Source of the DNA: Lysobacteraceae bacterium
Lineage (GTDB): Bacteria; Pseudomonadota; Gammaproteobacteria; Xanthomonadales; Rhodanobacteraceae
Assembly: GCA_028871555.1 (NCBI GenBank)
Contig: JAGWNA010000008.1
Span: 1-64,000, forward strand
Reading direction: 5' to 3'
DNA: 64,000 nt
Position 1 is the stretch's first letter. The number at the start of each line of letters is the position of its first letter. The notes under the pieces were generated by a model. That model saw only the letters and a program-made list of their open reading frames with translations, did no database searches and was not told the DNA's origin. This document shows positions 38,401-46,807 of the stretch, in pieces. A program made the translations under genes and the position numbers.

Positions 38401-39215
38401 AAGCACAGCGTGGGCGCCGGAATCGACGGCCCGTCGCTGCGCAGCGGCGGGATGGGCAGCGCGCCCATGGCTTCGGCCATGATGCCGACCAGGGCGACGC
38501 GGCGCAGCCGCTCGGCATCGACGGCAAACACATCGACGGCAGCCGCGCCGGCCACGTCCACCAGCGCATGGGCCAGCGTGCGGCAAACCGCCTCGGGGTC
38601 GGGCTGCTCCAGCAGCGCCCGCTGGATCGCCCGCTGTGCATCGCGATAGCGGCTCAGCCGCAGATCGCGATCGAGCAGCGCCTGGTCGTCCCAGAAACGG
38701 GCAAGTTCATCGACCAGCCGCTGTGCCCAGTCGAGCAATTCATCGCTCAGGGCCGGACCGTCATTGCGTGAGTAGGCGGCCAGCATCAGCTGGCCGCCGT
38801 CGGACGTGCTCGACGCCGCCACGATGCTGGCGCCGAAACCGTAACGCCGGGAGCTCTCCCGCCATGGCGCAAACTCCGGTGCGTCGACCGGCGTGACCCG
38901 GGCACCTCCCTGGCGCAGCACGATTCCCGCCGGGCCGCGTCCGCCCTCCTCGCCCTCGTCGTTGCTGATCTGCAACGACGATATGTAATCGGCGGCAGGG
39001 CCTGCCGCCATGATCTCCAGCACCGAATGCCCCGGCTCGCGCCGCCCGACCCAGACCAGCGGCAGATCCATGGTGATGGCGAGGATCCGGGCGACCTTGC
39101 GCAACGCCTGTCGGCAGTCGTGGCCGGGCGCCGCATGAAGCAACGTCAAGGTCTCGGCCACGCTCTGGTAGAAGCGTTCGCGGAACTCACCCCGTGCGTG
39201 TTCCCGACTTTCCAT
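35457..39215 (-). CDS. Composite c-di-GMP signalling protein (GAF-GAF-GGDEF-globin-like-GAF-EAL)
   Basis: 1252 residues, apparently soluble. Two GAF-like sensory domains (about 20-350) precede a GGDEF domain with intact RLGGDEF motif (455-459). A helical segment (about 570-700) resembles bacterial sensor globins, with WHLRLLL (His620) and GFFYAACGVEEVWLLEGIER. A third GAF (about 735-885) and an EAL domain (about 900-1140) follow. EAL residues look complete: ELEALARL, NASA, EILES, EDDLGAGYSSL, KID, VVVEGLET. A ~110-residue tail is unrecognised. Both cyclase and phosphodiesterase could be active. The ATG at 39215 has a good upstream GGAGTGGGG. Confidence 0.8.
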   Translation of the reverse strand: MESREHARGEFRERFYQSVAETLTLLHAAPGHDCRQALRKVARILAITMDLPLVWVGRREPGHSVLEIMAAGPAADYISSLQISNDEGEEGGRGPAGIVLRQGGARVTPVDAPEFAPWRESSRRYGFGASIVAASSTSDGGQLMLAAYSRNDGPALSDELLDWAQRLVDELARFWDDQALLDRDLRLSRYRDAQRAIQRALLEQPDPEAVCRTLAHALVDVAGAAAVDVFAVDAERLRRVALVGIMAEAMGALPIPPLRSDGPSIPAPTLCFMQGTPVIRSHPAAHPDVAGAWRAEPLAQMGAVGCWPVFSSMPGASVSTRVPAAVFVVVTAEADAFDAEMCRLLDEIADAAGLALRQNSDRQALLREQERQTHLALHDALTNLPNRRALDNHLEGVLARAQRHQRLIAVGMLDLDDLKPINDRYGHAAGDRILMQVAARLRNALRSDDYVARLGGDEFVLVLEDLESTEDLDVLLARVWQGLQQPLAIDEAKLQISASLGVALFPIHAQASGEQLLRRADQAMYQVKAQKRQRTRWWSLPSSPGVAAESVDAHDGHEHPPYGESAADLLGPCCRALENQLPSLVEGFYVELLSHEGAAKLLGALPSDDVAAIKRRLSWHLRLLLSPDLDVDTHRARATQSGFFYAACGVEEVWLLEGIERLRDLFSVVLASDAHRDRRPFSIVLQRLALERQWQLESMRELQRHRVALLARLNALAWSAEGYLELIQGAVDILASHVEIMACAVGRPEASGRFTYEAVAGTAFTDYLRAMEMGETAPVGVNAQSPEGGGPSGRAWRTATIQRCAHFGSDPAMVGWREVAMQLGVVSATAIPLCPLPRTPAVVLSLYSRYAGGFQSEDQQAFVEQIRAVLDLALARLAPPRPGTELLPFFVRERWRAMVATAAVEMHYQPVVRLADGRVAELEALARLRDVDGSLLPPSRFLPALSEDDLIVLFREALTQAAACRQMLEQAGRTLDMSVNASAAALTDPRYAGIAAAVLATSHCPPGALLLEILESPIGTEHSAPTGENGMQALKALGVRLVEDDLGAGYSSLIRLRQWPFDRVKIDQTIVLQVADEALRTLRFIRQLIRLGHDLGLDVVVEGLETPGLIEAAQILGADLGQGYAFARPMPASALQGWLAGFDSKWDVTQPVTALGTLAATLLWEERFDALPGDPVFWRRHAEANDAPSAYLHHGNPASAALIESHARMHAASIGGPRDPVYRRAREAYIAELIQCVSAEEHRGGRTLPDVA

Positions 39216-39604
39216 CCCCACTCCAGGTTTGCTCCCCAGATGGACCAGCCCTGCCAGACGCGGCCGTGATTCGAGTTGCACAGCCCGGATGAGCGGCCGC
39301 GACGGGCAGGCGGCTTCAATCAGCGCACGAAGCCCCGCTTTTGGCAAGTCCCCGAGCCATGACAAAACAGCAAGAAACGAGCCATCGGGCACGCCCGAGA
39401 CCAGCCCTGCCGCAGCGGGTCCTTGCCGCCGCCATCCCGTCATGGGTATCGGCCGCCTCCGTCGAAACCTGCGCTTTTCTTGCCGGCCCGGGCAACCGCC
39501 GCACCACAGTGCCGACTTGCCCGTCCGAAATAATCTCAAGCCATGGGACGGCGCCTCGCTATGCTGTGCGGCATGTGGCATCGAGCTGTCCAGGGCCGTA
39601 ACGG
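39216..39604. other. Divergent intergenic region, c-di-GMP gene / recC
   Basis: 389 bases between divergent starts. No repeat, RNA gene or supported small gene seen; short open frames have no homology. Confidence 0.5.
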
Positions 39605-42600
39605 ATGAAGCAAACCCCATGCGGACTGACCGTCCATCGCGCCAGCCGCACCGAGCGGCTGGCCGATGCGCTGGCATTGCAACTGGAAACACAGCGGCCG
39701 GCCAACCCGCTGGCGGCACAAACGGTGGTGGTGGCGCATCCGGGCCTGCAGCGCTGGCTGCTCGGCCGTCTCGCGCAGCGCAGCGGCCCGCACGGCGGCC
39801 ACGGCATTGCCGCCAATCTCGAGATGATCCTGCCGTGGCAGTGGTTCGAGCGCACCGCCCGCCGCGTGCTCGGCGACCAGGCGCTGATCGGCGGCGCCTG
39901 GCGGCATGAAGTGCTGCGCTGGCGCCTGCTGCAGGCGCTGCCCACGCTGAGCGCACCGCAGATCGGCAGCTACCTGGCCGGCGACGATGCGCCGCGGCGC
40001 AGCTTCCAGCTGGCCGAGCACCTGGCCGCCGTGTATACCCAGTACCTGATCTACCGGCCGGACTGGATCCTCGATTGGGAACGGCACCCCGGCCGCCACC
40101 CGCACGACTGGCAGGCCACATTGTGGCGACAGGTGCAGACCGCCATCCATCGCCCGCATCGCGCGCAGCGCAGCGCCGCCCTGCTCGACGCGCTGGTCGC
40201 GCAGGGCGAATCCGCCGAGGCGCCGCTGCATGTGTTCGGCGTCAGCCACCTGCCGCCCGACGTGCTGCGCGCGCTGCAGGCCACCGCGCTGCACACACCG
40301 GTGCATCTGTATTTTCCCGATCCCTGCCGCGAATACTGGTCGGACCTGCGCAGTCGACGCGCCCAGCTGGCGCAGGCGGACGACCCGCAGGCGCTGTACT
40401 ACGAGATCGGTCACCCGCTGCTGGTGGCGCTGGGGCGTATCGCGCAGGACTTCTGCATCACCCTCGATGAAAGCGAGGCCATCGACGAGCGCGATCCGCT
40501 CGACGAAGCCGAACCGCCGGCGCAGGCCCGCACACTGCTGGCCCGACTGCAATCGAGCATCCGCTGCCTGCAACCGGAGCTGGTCGGCGCAGCGACCCGC
40601 CGACAATGCGAAAACGGCGGCTCCCTGAGAGACCTGCTGCCCGCCCTGCGCTGCGATGCCAGCCTGCGCGTGCACGCCTGCCACACCCGCCTGCGCGAAC
40701 TGGAAGTGTTGAAGAACAGCCTGCTGCGCTGCCTCGCCGACGCCCCCTCGCTGCAGCATCGCGACATCGTGGTGATGGCACCGGACATCGGCGCGTATGC
40801 AGCCTATCTGCCGGCCGTGTTCGGCGAACCGGCGCGCTACCGCGCCGACCCGTTGCACATCCCCTGGCATCTGGCCGACGTGGGGCTGTCGCACGCGCAT
40901 CCGCTGATGAGCGCGTTCACGCAGGTGCTGGATCTGGCCGAAAGCCGCTTCACGGTCAGCGAGGTGCTGGATTTTCTCGACGTGCCCGCGGTGGCGCGCC
41001 GCTTTGCCATCGACGCCGGCGGCCGCGACGCGCTGGAACGCTGGTTGCGCCGCGCCCGCGTGGCCTGGGGGCTGGATGCCGACATGAAGGCCGCGATCGG
41101 CGCTGCCGCGACCGATGCGAATTCCTGGCAATTCGGTTTCGACCGCATCTACGCCGGACTGATCGCAGGCGGCGAGGCCGGCGACCCATTGCTCGACGGC
41201 ATCCTGCCGCTGGACGGCGTCTGCGGCAGCGCGGTCGAGGCGCTGGGTCAGCTCGATCGCCTGCTCGGCGAACTGCGCCGGGTGCGCGGCGAATTCGCCA
41301 CCGCGCGACCGCTCGCCGCATGGAGCGAATGGCTGCTGGCGCTGATCGACGCGCTGTTTCTCGCCGACCTGCGCGACGACGCCGAGAGCCATGCGCTCGA
41401 CGCGCTGCACCGGCTCGCCGCCGGCCTCGGCAGCCAGGCCGCCGAAACCGGCATCGTCATGCCGCTGCCGTGGAGCGTGGTGCGCGAGGCAGTGCGCGGC
41501 GCACTCGACGCGGTGCCGGAGCGGCAACCGTTCCTGCTCGGCGGGGTGACCTTCTGCGGGCTGGTGCCGCAGCGTTCGATTCCGTTCCGCGTGGTCGCCC
41601 TGCTCGGCATGAACGAGGGCGAGTTTCCGCGCCCCGGCCATGACGCCGGCCTCAATCGCATCCTCAGCCAGCCGCGCCACGGCGACCGCGAGACCCGCAG
41701 CGAGGATCGCTACCTGTTCCTGGAGGCGCTGATGTCGGCGCGCGATGCGCTGCACATCAGCTACGTCGGCGAAGGCGTGCGCGACGGCAAGCCGCGCAAC
41801 CCGGCCGCTCCGCTGGCCGAGCTGTTGCAGTTCCTCGACGAGCAGCACGGCATCGCCGCCGGCGACGGAGCCGATGGCGACGGGATCGATCGGCCGTGGC
41901 GCATCCGCCATCCGCTGCAGCCCTTCGACGCGCGCTATTACGAGCGCGATGCGCACGGCCAGCCGCGGCACGATCCGCGTTTGTTCTCGTACGACCCGTC
42001 GTTTCTCGCCGCACCGTCCAGCGCCGACATCCCACGGTTTCTCGGTGCGATCGGCATGCCGAAAACCACGCCCGTGGCTAGCAGAGAGATATCCCTAAGC
42101 GCACTCAAACGCTACTGGCGCGACCCCGCCAGGGATGCCCTGCTGCGCGGCCATGGCATCAGCCTGCAGGCGCTGGACCAGGCCATCGGGCCCGATCGCG
42201 AACCGCTGGAAGCCCGGATCGAGCGGATCGAACGCATCGATCACCGGCTGCTTGGCGAAGCACTCGCCGCCGGCATCGGCGAGCTGCCCGCCGAACCGCC
42301 GGCGTGGCTGGCGCGCTCGGGCATGCTGGCCGGCGGCGCCATCGGCGCCGAAGCCTATGCGCAGCTGCGCGACTCGCTGCAAGGCCTGCTCGCCGGCGCG
42401 CAACCGCTGTTTGCCGATGGCATCGCGCAACCGCAGGCGCAGACGATCGAGCTGGATCTCGGCGGCGACCTGCGCCTGACCGGCGTGGTCGACCGGGTGT
42501 TTCGCGCTGCCGAAGGCGGCCTGTTGCTGTTCGACGCCCAGCCCGCGCGCACCACCGGGCTCAAGGAAATCCTGAGCTTCTATATCGACTGGGCCGCCTT

Positions 42601-43054
42601 GCGGCTGACCCGGGGCGACACCGTGCACGGCGATTTCCTGGAGCCGACTTCCAACCCCGCCGTGGCCCGCACCGCCGGCTTGCTCGATCCCGTGCGGGCA
42701 CAGGACGCCGCGAACCTGCGCCGCGGGCTGCGCCGTCTGATCGAGGCATATCTGCGCGCCGAACAGCAGCCGCTGCTGTTCTTTGCGCGCACCGCGCAGG
42801 CCTATGCCCTGGCCGCCCCGGAGCATCGCCCCGCCAGGGCTGCCGCCGCGTGGGAAGGCGATGAATTCAACCGCGCCGGCGAGCGCGATTACGCACCCGG
42901 CTACGCCGCCTTGCTCAGTCGCGGGCTCGATCTGTTCAACCCCGCCAGCCCCGCACACCGCGCCTTCGTCGCCGCCACCGAACTGGTCTGCGACGTGCTC
43001 GATCCGCAGCACACCGTGCTGTTGAAAGCCGCGGAGCCCGCCGATGAAGCGTGA
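39605..43054 (+). CDS. recC: Exodeoxyribonuclease V gamma subunit RecC
   Basis: 1149 residues, normal RecC length. The N-terminus LTVHRASRTERLADALALQL and the motif FGVSHLPPDVLRALQATALH belong to the family, which resembles a helicase that has lost its ATPase motifs. QRSIPFRVVALLGMNEGEFPR lies in the middle and LKRYWRDPARDALL near the C-terminal third. RecC holds RecB and RecD together and recognises Chi. It leads a recC-recB-recD order, with recB after a repeat-filled gap of about 156 bases. Confidence 0.94.
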   Translation: MKQTPCGLTVHRASRTERLADALALQLETQRPANPLAAQTVVVAHPGLQRWLLGRLAQRSGPHGGHGIAANLEMILPWQWFERTARRVLGDQALIGGAWRHEVLRWRLLQALPTLSAPQIGSYLAGDDAPRRSFQLAEHLAAVYTQYLIYRPDWILDWERHPGRHPHDWQATLWRQVQTAIHRPHRAQRSAALLDALVAQGESAEAPLHVFGVSHLPPDVLRALQATALHTPVHLYFPDPCREYWSDLRSRRAQLAQADDPQALYYEIGHPLLVALGRIAQDFCITLDESEAIDERDPLDEAEPPAQARTLLARLQSSIRCLQPELVGAATRRQCENGGSLRDLLPALRCDASLRVHACHTRLRELEVLKNSLLRCLADAPSLQHRDIVVMAPDIGAYAAYLPAVFGEPARYRADPLHIPWHLADVGLSHAHPLMSAFTQVLDLAESRFTVSEVLDFLDVPAVARRFAIDAGGRDALERWLRRARVAWGLDADMKAAIGAAATDANSWQFGFDRIYAGLIAGGEAGDPLLDGILPLDGVCGSAVEALGQLDRLLGELRRVRGEFATARPLAAWSEWLLALIDALFLADLRDDAESHALDALHRLAAGLGSQAAETGIVMPLPWSVVREAVRGALDAVPERQPFLLGGVTFCGLVPQRSIPFRVVALLGMNEGEFPRPGHDAGLNRILSQPRHGDRETRSEDRYLFLEALMSARDALHISYVGEGVRDGKPRNPAAPLAELLQFLDEQHGIAAGDGADGDGIDRPWRIRHPLQPFDARYYERDAHGQPRHDPRLFSYDPSFLAAPSSADIPRFLGAIGMPKTTPVASREISLSALKRYWRDPARDALLRGHGISLQALDQAIGPDREPLEARIERIERIDHRLLGEALAAGIGELPAEPPAWLARSGMLAGGAIGAEAYAQLRDSLQGLLAGAQPLFADGIAQPQAQTIELDLGGDLRLTGVVDRVFRAAEGGLLLFDAQPARTTGLKEILSFYIDWAALRLTRGDTVHGDFLEPTSNPAVARTAGLLDPVRAQDAANLRRGLRRLIEAYLRAEQQPLLFFARTAQAYALAAPEHRPARAAAAWEGDEFNRAGERDYAPGYAALLSRGLDLFNPASPAHRAFVAATELVCDVLDPQHTVLLKAAEPADEA

Positions 43055-43073
43055 CCTTCCGCTGCGCCCGCCT

Positions 43074-43194
43074 GTAGGAGCGCACCCTGTGCGCGAATGC
43101 TCTTTGCACGGCACCACCGAAAAGCATCTTGCAAAGAGCATTCATTCACAGAGCATTCGTGCAAAGAGCATTCGCGCACAGGGTGCGCTCCTAC
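43074..43194. repeat. Compound palindrome, GTAGGAGCGCACCCTGTGCGCGA family
   Basis: Outer arms GTAGGAGCGCACC (from 43074) and GGTGCGCTCCTAC (to 43194) enclose several internal copies of the AGAGCATTCG/TGCTCTTTGC unit, making it longer (121 bases) than other copies. It fills the recC-recB gap. Confidence 0.85.
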
Positions 43195-43210
43195 GGGGAG
43201 ATCTCGCGCC

Positions 43211-46200
43211 ATGACCGCCACCGCCCTGCCGCCACTGGACTGGCGCCGCATGCCGCTCGACGGCCGCATCCTGATCGAGGCCAGCGCCGGCACCGGCAAG
43301 ACCTGGAACATCGGCCTGATCTACCTGCGTCTGCTGCTGGAGCGCGATCTGCGGGTGGAACAGATCCTGGTGACCACGTTCACCGATGCCGCCGCGCAGG
43401 AACTGCGCGAGCGCCTGCGCCGGCGCCTGATCGAGGCCGAGCGCCGGCTGCATCCCGACGCCGCGCCCGACCCGTCCGCCGCCGACGGCAGCCTGGAAAG
43501 TTATCTGGCCGCACTGTGCCCCGACGCGGACCGCGCCCGCCACGCACTGCGCAAGATCCAGCTGGCGCGCGCCGACCTGGATCGCGCGCCGATCTCGACC
43601 ATCCACGCGCTGTGCCAGCGCATCCAGCGCGACTACCCGCTGGAAAGCGGCGCCGCGTTTGCCAGCGACAAGCTCTTCGACGAACAGCAGCTGCAGCGCG
43701 AATGCGTGGAGGACTTCTGGCGGCGACGCTATCTGACCGGCAGCGTCGACCCGCGCGAGGCTGCGCTGCTGCTGAACGACGGCCCGGAAGGCCTGCTGCG
43801 CGACCTGGGCGGGCTGGCCAGCAACAGCGATGCGCGGATCGAGGCCGGCGGCCTGGCCGAACTCGAACGTCAGATCGCCACGCTGCGCACGGATGAGAGC
43901 ATCGCCGGACTGCAACGGCTGGCCGACGACGCGACGCTGTACAAACGGAGCAACTCCGCACTGCGCAGCCGGCTGCGCGAAATCGTGCCGGCGTTGCGCG
44001 AAAACGACGAGGCACAGCTGGTCAAATCGCTCAGCGACGTCTTCGAGCCGGAAAAGTTGTGCGCACAGGAGGCCGCCGACAGCGCCGGCACGCTTGCCGG
44101 GCATCCCTTGATCGTGGCGCTGCAGGCGCTGCGCCCGCTGATCGCGCTGCGCACCCTCTTCACCCGCGGCGCGGTGCTGGCCGAGGCCGCGCAAACCTGC
44201 CGCGAGCAAATGCCGCAGCGCGCGCGCCAGCGCCGCGTATTCACCTACGGCATGCTGATCGACACGGTCCACCAGCGCCTGTGCGGCGGGCACGGCGGCG
44301 ACATGCTGGCCGGGCGATTGTTCGAAGCGTTTCCGGTGGCCCTGATCGACGAATTCCAGGACACCGACCAGCACCAGTTCGCGATCTTCGACCGGATCTA
44401 CCGCGAGCGCGGCACGCTGGTGATGATCGGCGACCCCAAGCAGGCGATCTACAGTTTCCGCGGCGGTGACATCGCCGCCTACCTGCGTGCCGCCGAACAG
44501 GCCGGCCGGCGCTACTCGCTGGGCACCAACCACCGCTCCAGCCGTGCCCTGGTCGAAGCGCTGAACAACTGGTACGGCCACACCGAGGGCGGCTTCGGCC
44601 ATCCGCAGATCCGCTATCAGCAGGTGCATCCGGCGGCCAAGGCGGACCAGAAGCCGTACACCGTCGACGGCGCGCTCGTCGCGCAGCCGCTGGTGATCCA
44701 TCCGTTCCGCGGCGATGCGGCGGGCAAGGACGGCAAGCCGCTGCAGGTACTTGGCGAACTGGAGTCGCTGGCGCTGGAGGACTGCGCCAACCGCATCGCC
44801 GAACTGCTCGATGACCCACGGCAGCAGATCGGCGGCGAGCGCGTGACGCCGGGCGACATCGCGGTGCTGCTGTCGACCAACCGGCAGATCGCGGCGCTGC
44901 GCACGCGGCTGATCGCGCGCGGCGTGCCCTGCGTCGGCAGCGGGCGCGGCAGCGTCTTTGCCGGCGAGGTCGCGCGCGAACTGGAGCTGATCCTGCATGC
45001 CGTGCTGCACCCCGACGACGACCAGGCCGTGCGCGGCGCGCTGGCCACCCGCCTGCTCGGCGCGACGCTGGATCAATTCAGCGCCTGGCAAAACCGGCCG
45101 GCGGCGTTCGAGCTTGAACTGGAACGCTTCGAAGCATGGCGCGCGCTGGTGCGCACACGCGGCGTGCTGGCGCTGATCGGAGACCTGCTGGCCGCCCGCG
45201 CCGCCGCCTTGCTGGCGCTGCCCGACGGCGAGCGCGTGCTCACCGACCTGCGCCATCTGGGCGAGCTGCTGGCGGCGCAGGAAAGCGCGCGGCAAGGGCT
45301 GGACGGGCTCCATGCCTGGCTGCAGCAGATGCGCCGGGAAGGCGGCGACGGCGACGCCGATGCGGCCGACGAGCGCCAGCTGCGCATCGAAAGCGACGCC
45401 CGCCGCGTGCAGCTGCTGACCATCCATGCCAGCAAGGGGCTGGAGTTTCCGATCGTGTTCCTGCCGCTGGCGTGGCGCATCGGCGATCGCGCAGGCCCGC
45501 GTTCGCCGAAGCTGCTGCGCTATCACGACGATGCGGGCCGGCGCCGCATGGACCTGGGTTCGGTGGATTTCATCGAACACCGCGGCCGGCATTTCCGCGA
45601 GGAACTCGAAGAGCGCCTGCGCCTGCTCTACGTCGCGCTGACCCGTGCGGTGCACGCGGTGCATGTGTACTGGGTCGATCGCAGCCTGCTGTCGCACGAC
45701 GACGGGCATGCCTGGGAATGGGCGGCGATCGATCAGCTGATCGTGCAGGCACAGCGGAAACTCGAACTGGCCGGGGACGAGGCCTCGCTCGCCGCCATGG
45801 CCGGGGCACTGGGCGGCATGCGCCTGGCGGCGCCCTGTTCCGCCTTCACCCGTTGCCGGGCGCCGGCCGAAACAGCTTCGCCGCGCGCCACGCAAACCCC
45901 CTTGCCGTGTTTGCGCCCGTTCCAGTGGCTGCACAGCTTCAGCGGCCTGACCCGCTACGCGGCTGCGGCCGTGGTGGTCGACGACGGCGAAGGCGAGGAT
46001 GAAACCGGCACGGCAGAGCCTGCGATCGCGATGGAAAAAACCGGAAGTACCGCCGAAGACAGCCGCCTGCTGGCCCTGTACCCCCTGCGTGGCCCGCGTT
46101 TCGGCGATGCCGTGCATCGTGTACTGGAACTGGCCGGACCCGGCCCGGTCTGGCCCGGACAGCGCCAGCTGCTGCAGGCCCAGCTCGCCGCGCAGGCGAT

Positions 46201-46807
46201 CAGGGCCAGCAACCTGCCGCCGGACCAGGTGCTGGAGCGGGTCGGCCGGCTGATCGACCGCGTGCGCCAGGCCGATCTCGGCGACGGCCTCAGGCTGATC
46301 GACATTCCGGCCGAACGGCGCATCGTGGAATTCGAATTCCAGTTCCCGGTGCGGCAGGTGCCGCTGGCGCGGCTGCGGGCGCTGTGCAACGCGCACGGAC
46401 AGGCCGACGCGGTACCGGCCAGCCTCGACGCGACCACGCTCAACGGCATGCTGACCGGCTTCGCCGACCTGATCGTGGAACGGGACGGCCGTTTCCACGT
46501 GCTCGACTACAAGACCAACTGGCTCGGCGCACACCTGCACGACTACCGCGGCGACCCGCTCGACGCGGCGATGGCCGGGCATCATTACCCGCTGCAGGCC
46601 CTGCTCTACACCGTGGCCCTGCATCGCTACCTGCGCCAGCGGATGGACGGCTATACGGCCGAACATGGACTGGGCGACAGCTGGTACCTGTTCGTCCGCG
46701 CACTGGGCCTGGCACCGGGTCTCGGCGTGTGGCGCCGGCGCTGGCCGGCAGCGCTGATCGAGGCGCTGGACGATGCCTTCGCCGGCGCCCGGGAGGTGAG
46801 CGCGTGA
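43211..46807 (+). CDS. recB: Exodeoxyribonuclease V beta subunit RecB
   Basis: 1198 residues. UvrD-type helicase with Walker A IEASAGTGKTWN, Walker B VALIDEFQDTDQHQ, and motif V/VI regions LTIHASKGLEFPIVFLPLAW and RLRLLYVALTRAVHAVHVYW. The C-terminal nuclease domain (about 990-1198) contains GFADLIVERDGRFHVLDYKT, with the catalytic Asp and Lys. Works as the 3'-5' helicase/nuclease of RecBCD. The ATG at 43211 follows the intergenic repeat. The stop overlaps the recD GTG start. Confidence 0.95.
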   Translation: MTATALPPLDWRRMPLDGRILIEASAGTGKTWNIGLIYLRLLLERDLRVEQILVTTFTDAAAQELRERLRRRLIEAERRLHPDAAPDPSAADGSLESYLAALCPDADRARHALRKIQLARADLDRAPISTIHALCQRIQRDYPLESGAAFASDKLFDEQQLQRECVEDFWRRRYLTGSVDPREAALLLNDGPEGLLRDLGGLASNSDARIEAGGLAELERQIATLRTDESIAGLQRLADDATLYKRSNSALRSRLREIVPALRENDEAQLVKSLSDVFEPEKLCAQEAADSAGTLAGHPLIVALQALRPLIALRTLFTRGAVLAEAAQTCREQMPQRARQRRVFTYGMLIDTVHQRLCGGHGGDMLAGRLFEAFPVALIDEFQDTDQHQFAIFDRIYRERGTLVMIGDPKQAIYSFRGGDIAAYLRAAEQAGRRYSLGTNHRSSRALVEALNNWYGHTEGGFGHPQIRYQQVHPAAKADQKPYTVDGALVAQPLVIHPFRGDAAGKDGKPLQVLGELESLALEDCANRIAELLDDPRQQIGGERVTPGDIAVLLSTNRQIAALRTRLIARGVPCVGSGRGSVFAGEVARELELILHAVLHPDDDQAVRGALATRLLGATLDQFSAWQNRPAAFELELERFEAWRALVRTRGVLALIGDLLAARAAALLALPDGERVLTDLRHLGELLAAQESARQGLDGLHAWLQQMRREGGDGDADAADERQLRIESDARRVQLLTIHASKGLEFPIVFLPLAWRIGDRAGPRSPKLLRYHDDAGRRRMDLGSVDFIEHRGRHFREELEERLRLLYVALTRAVHAVHVYWVDRSLLSHDDGHAWEWAAIDQLIVQAQRKLELAGDEASLAAMAGALGGMRLAAPCSAFTRCRAPAETASPRATQTPLPCLRPFQWLHSFSGLTRYAAAAVVVDDGEGEDETGTAEPAIAMEKTGSTAEDSRLLALYPLRGPRFGDAVHRVLELAGPGPVWPGQRQLLQAQLAAQAIRASNLPPDQVLERVGRLIDRVRQADLGDGLRLIDIPAERRIVEFEFQFPVRQVPLARLRALCNAHGQADAVPASLDATTLNGMLTGFADLIVERDGRFHVLDYKTNWLGAHLHDYRGDPLDAAMAGHHYPLQALLYTVALHRYLRQRMDGYTAEHGLGDSWYLFVRALGLAPGLGVWRRRWPAALIEALDDAFAGAREVSA

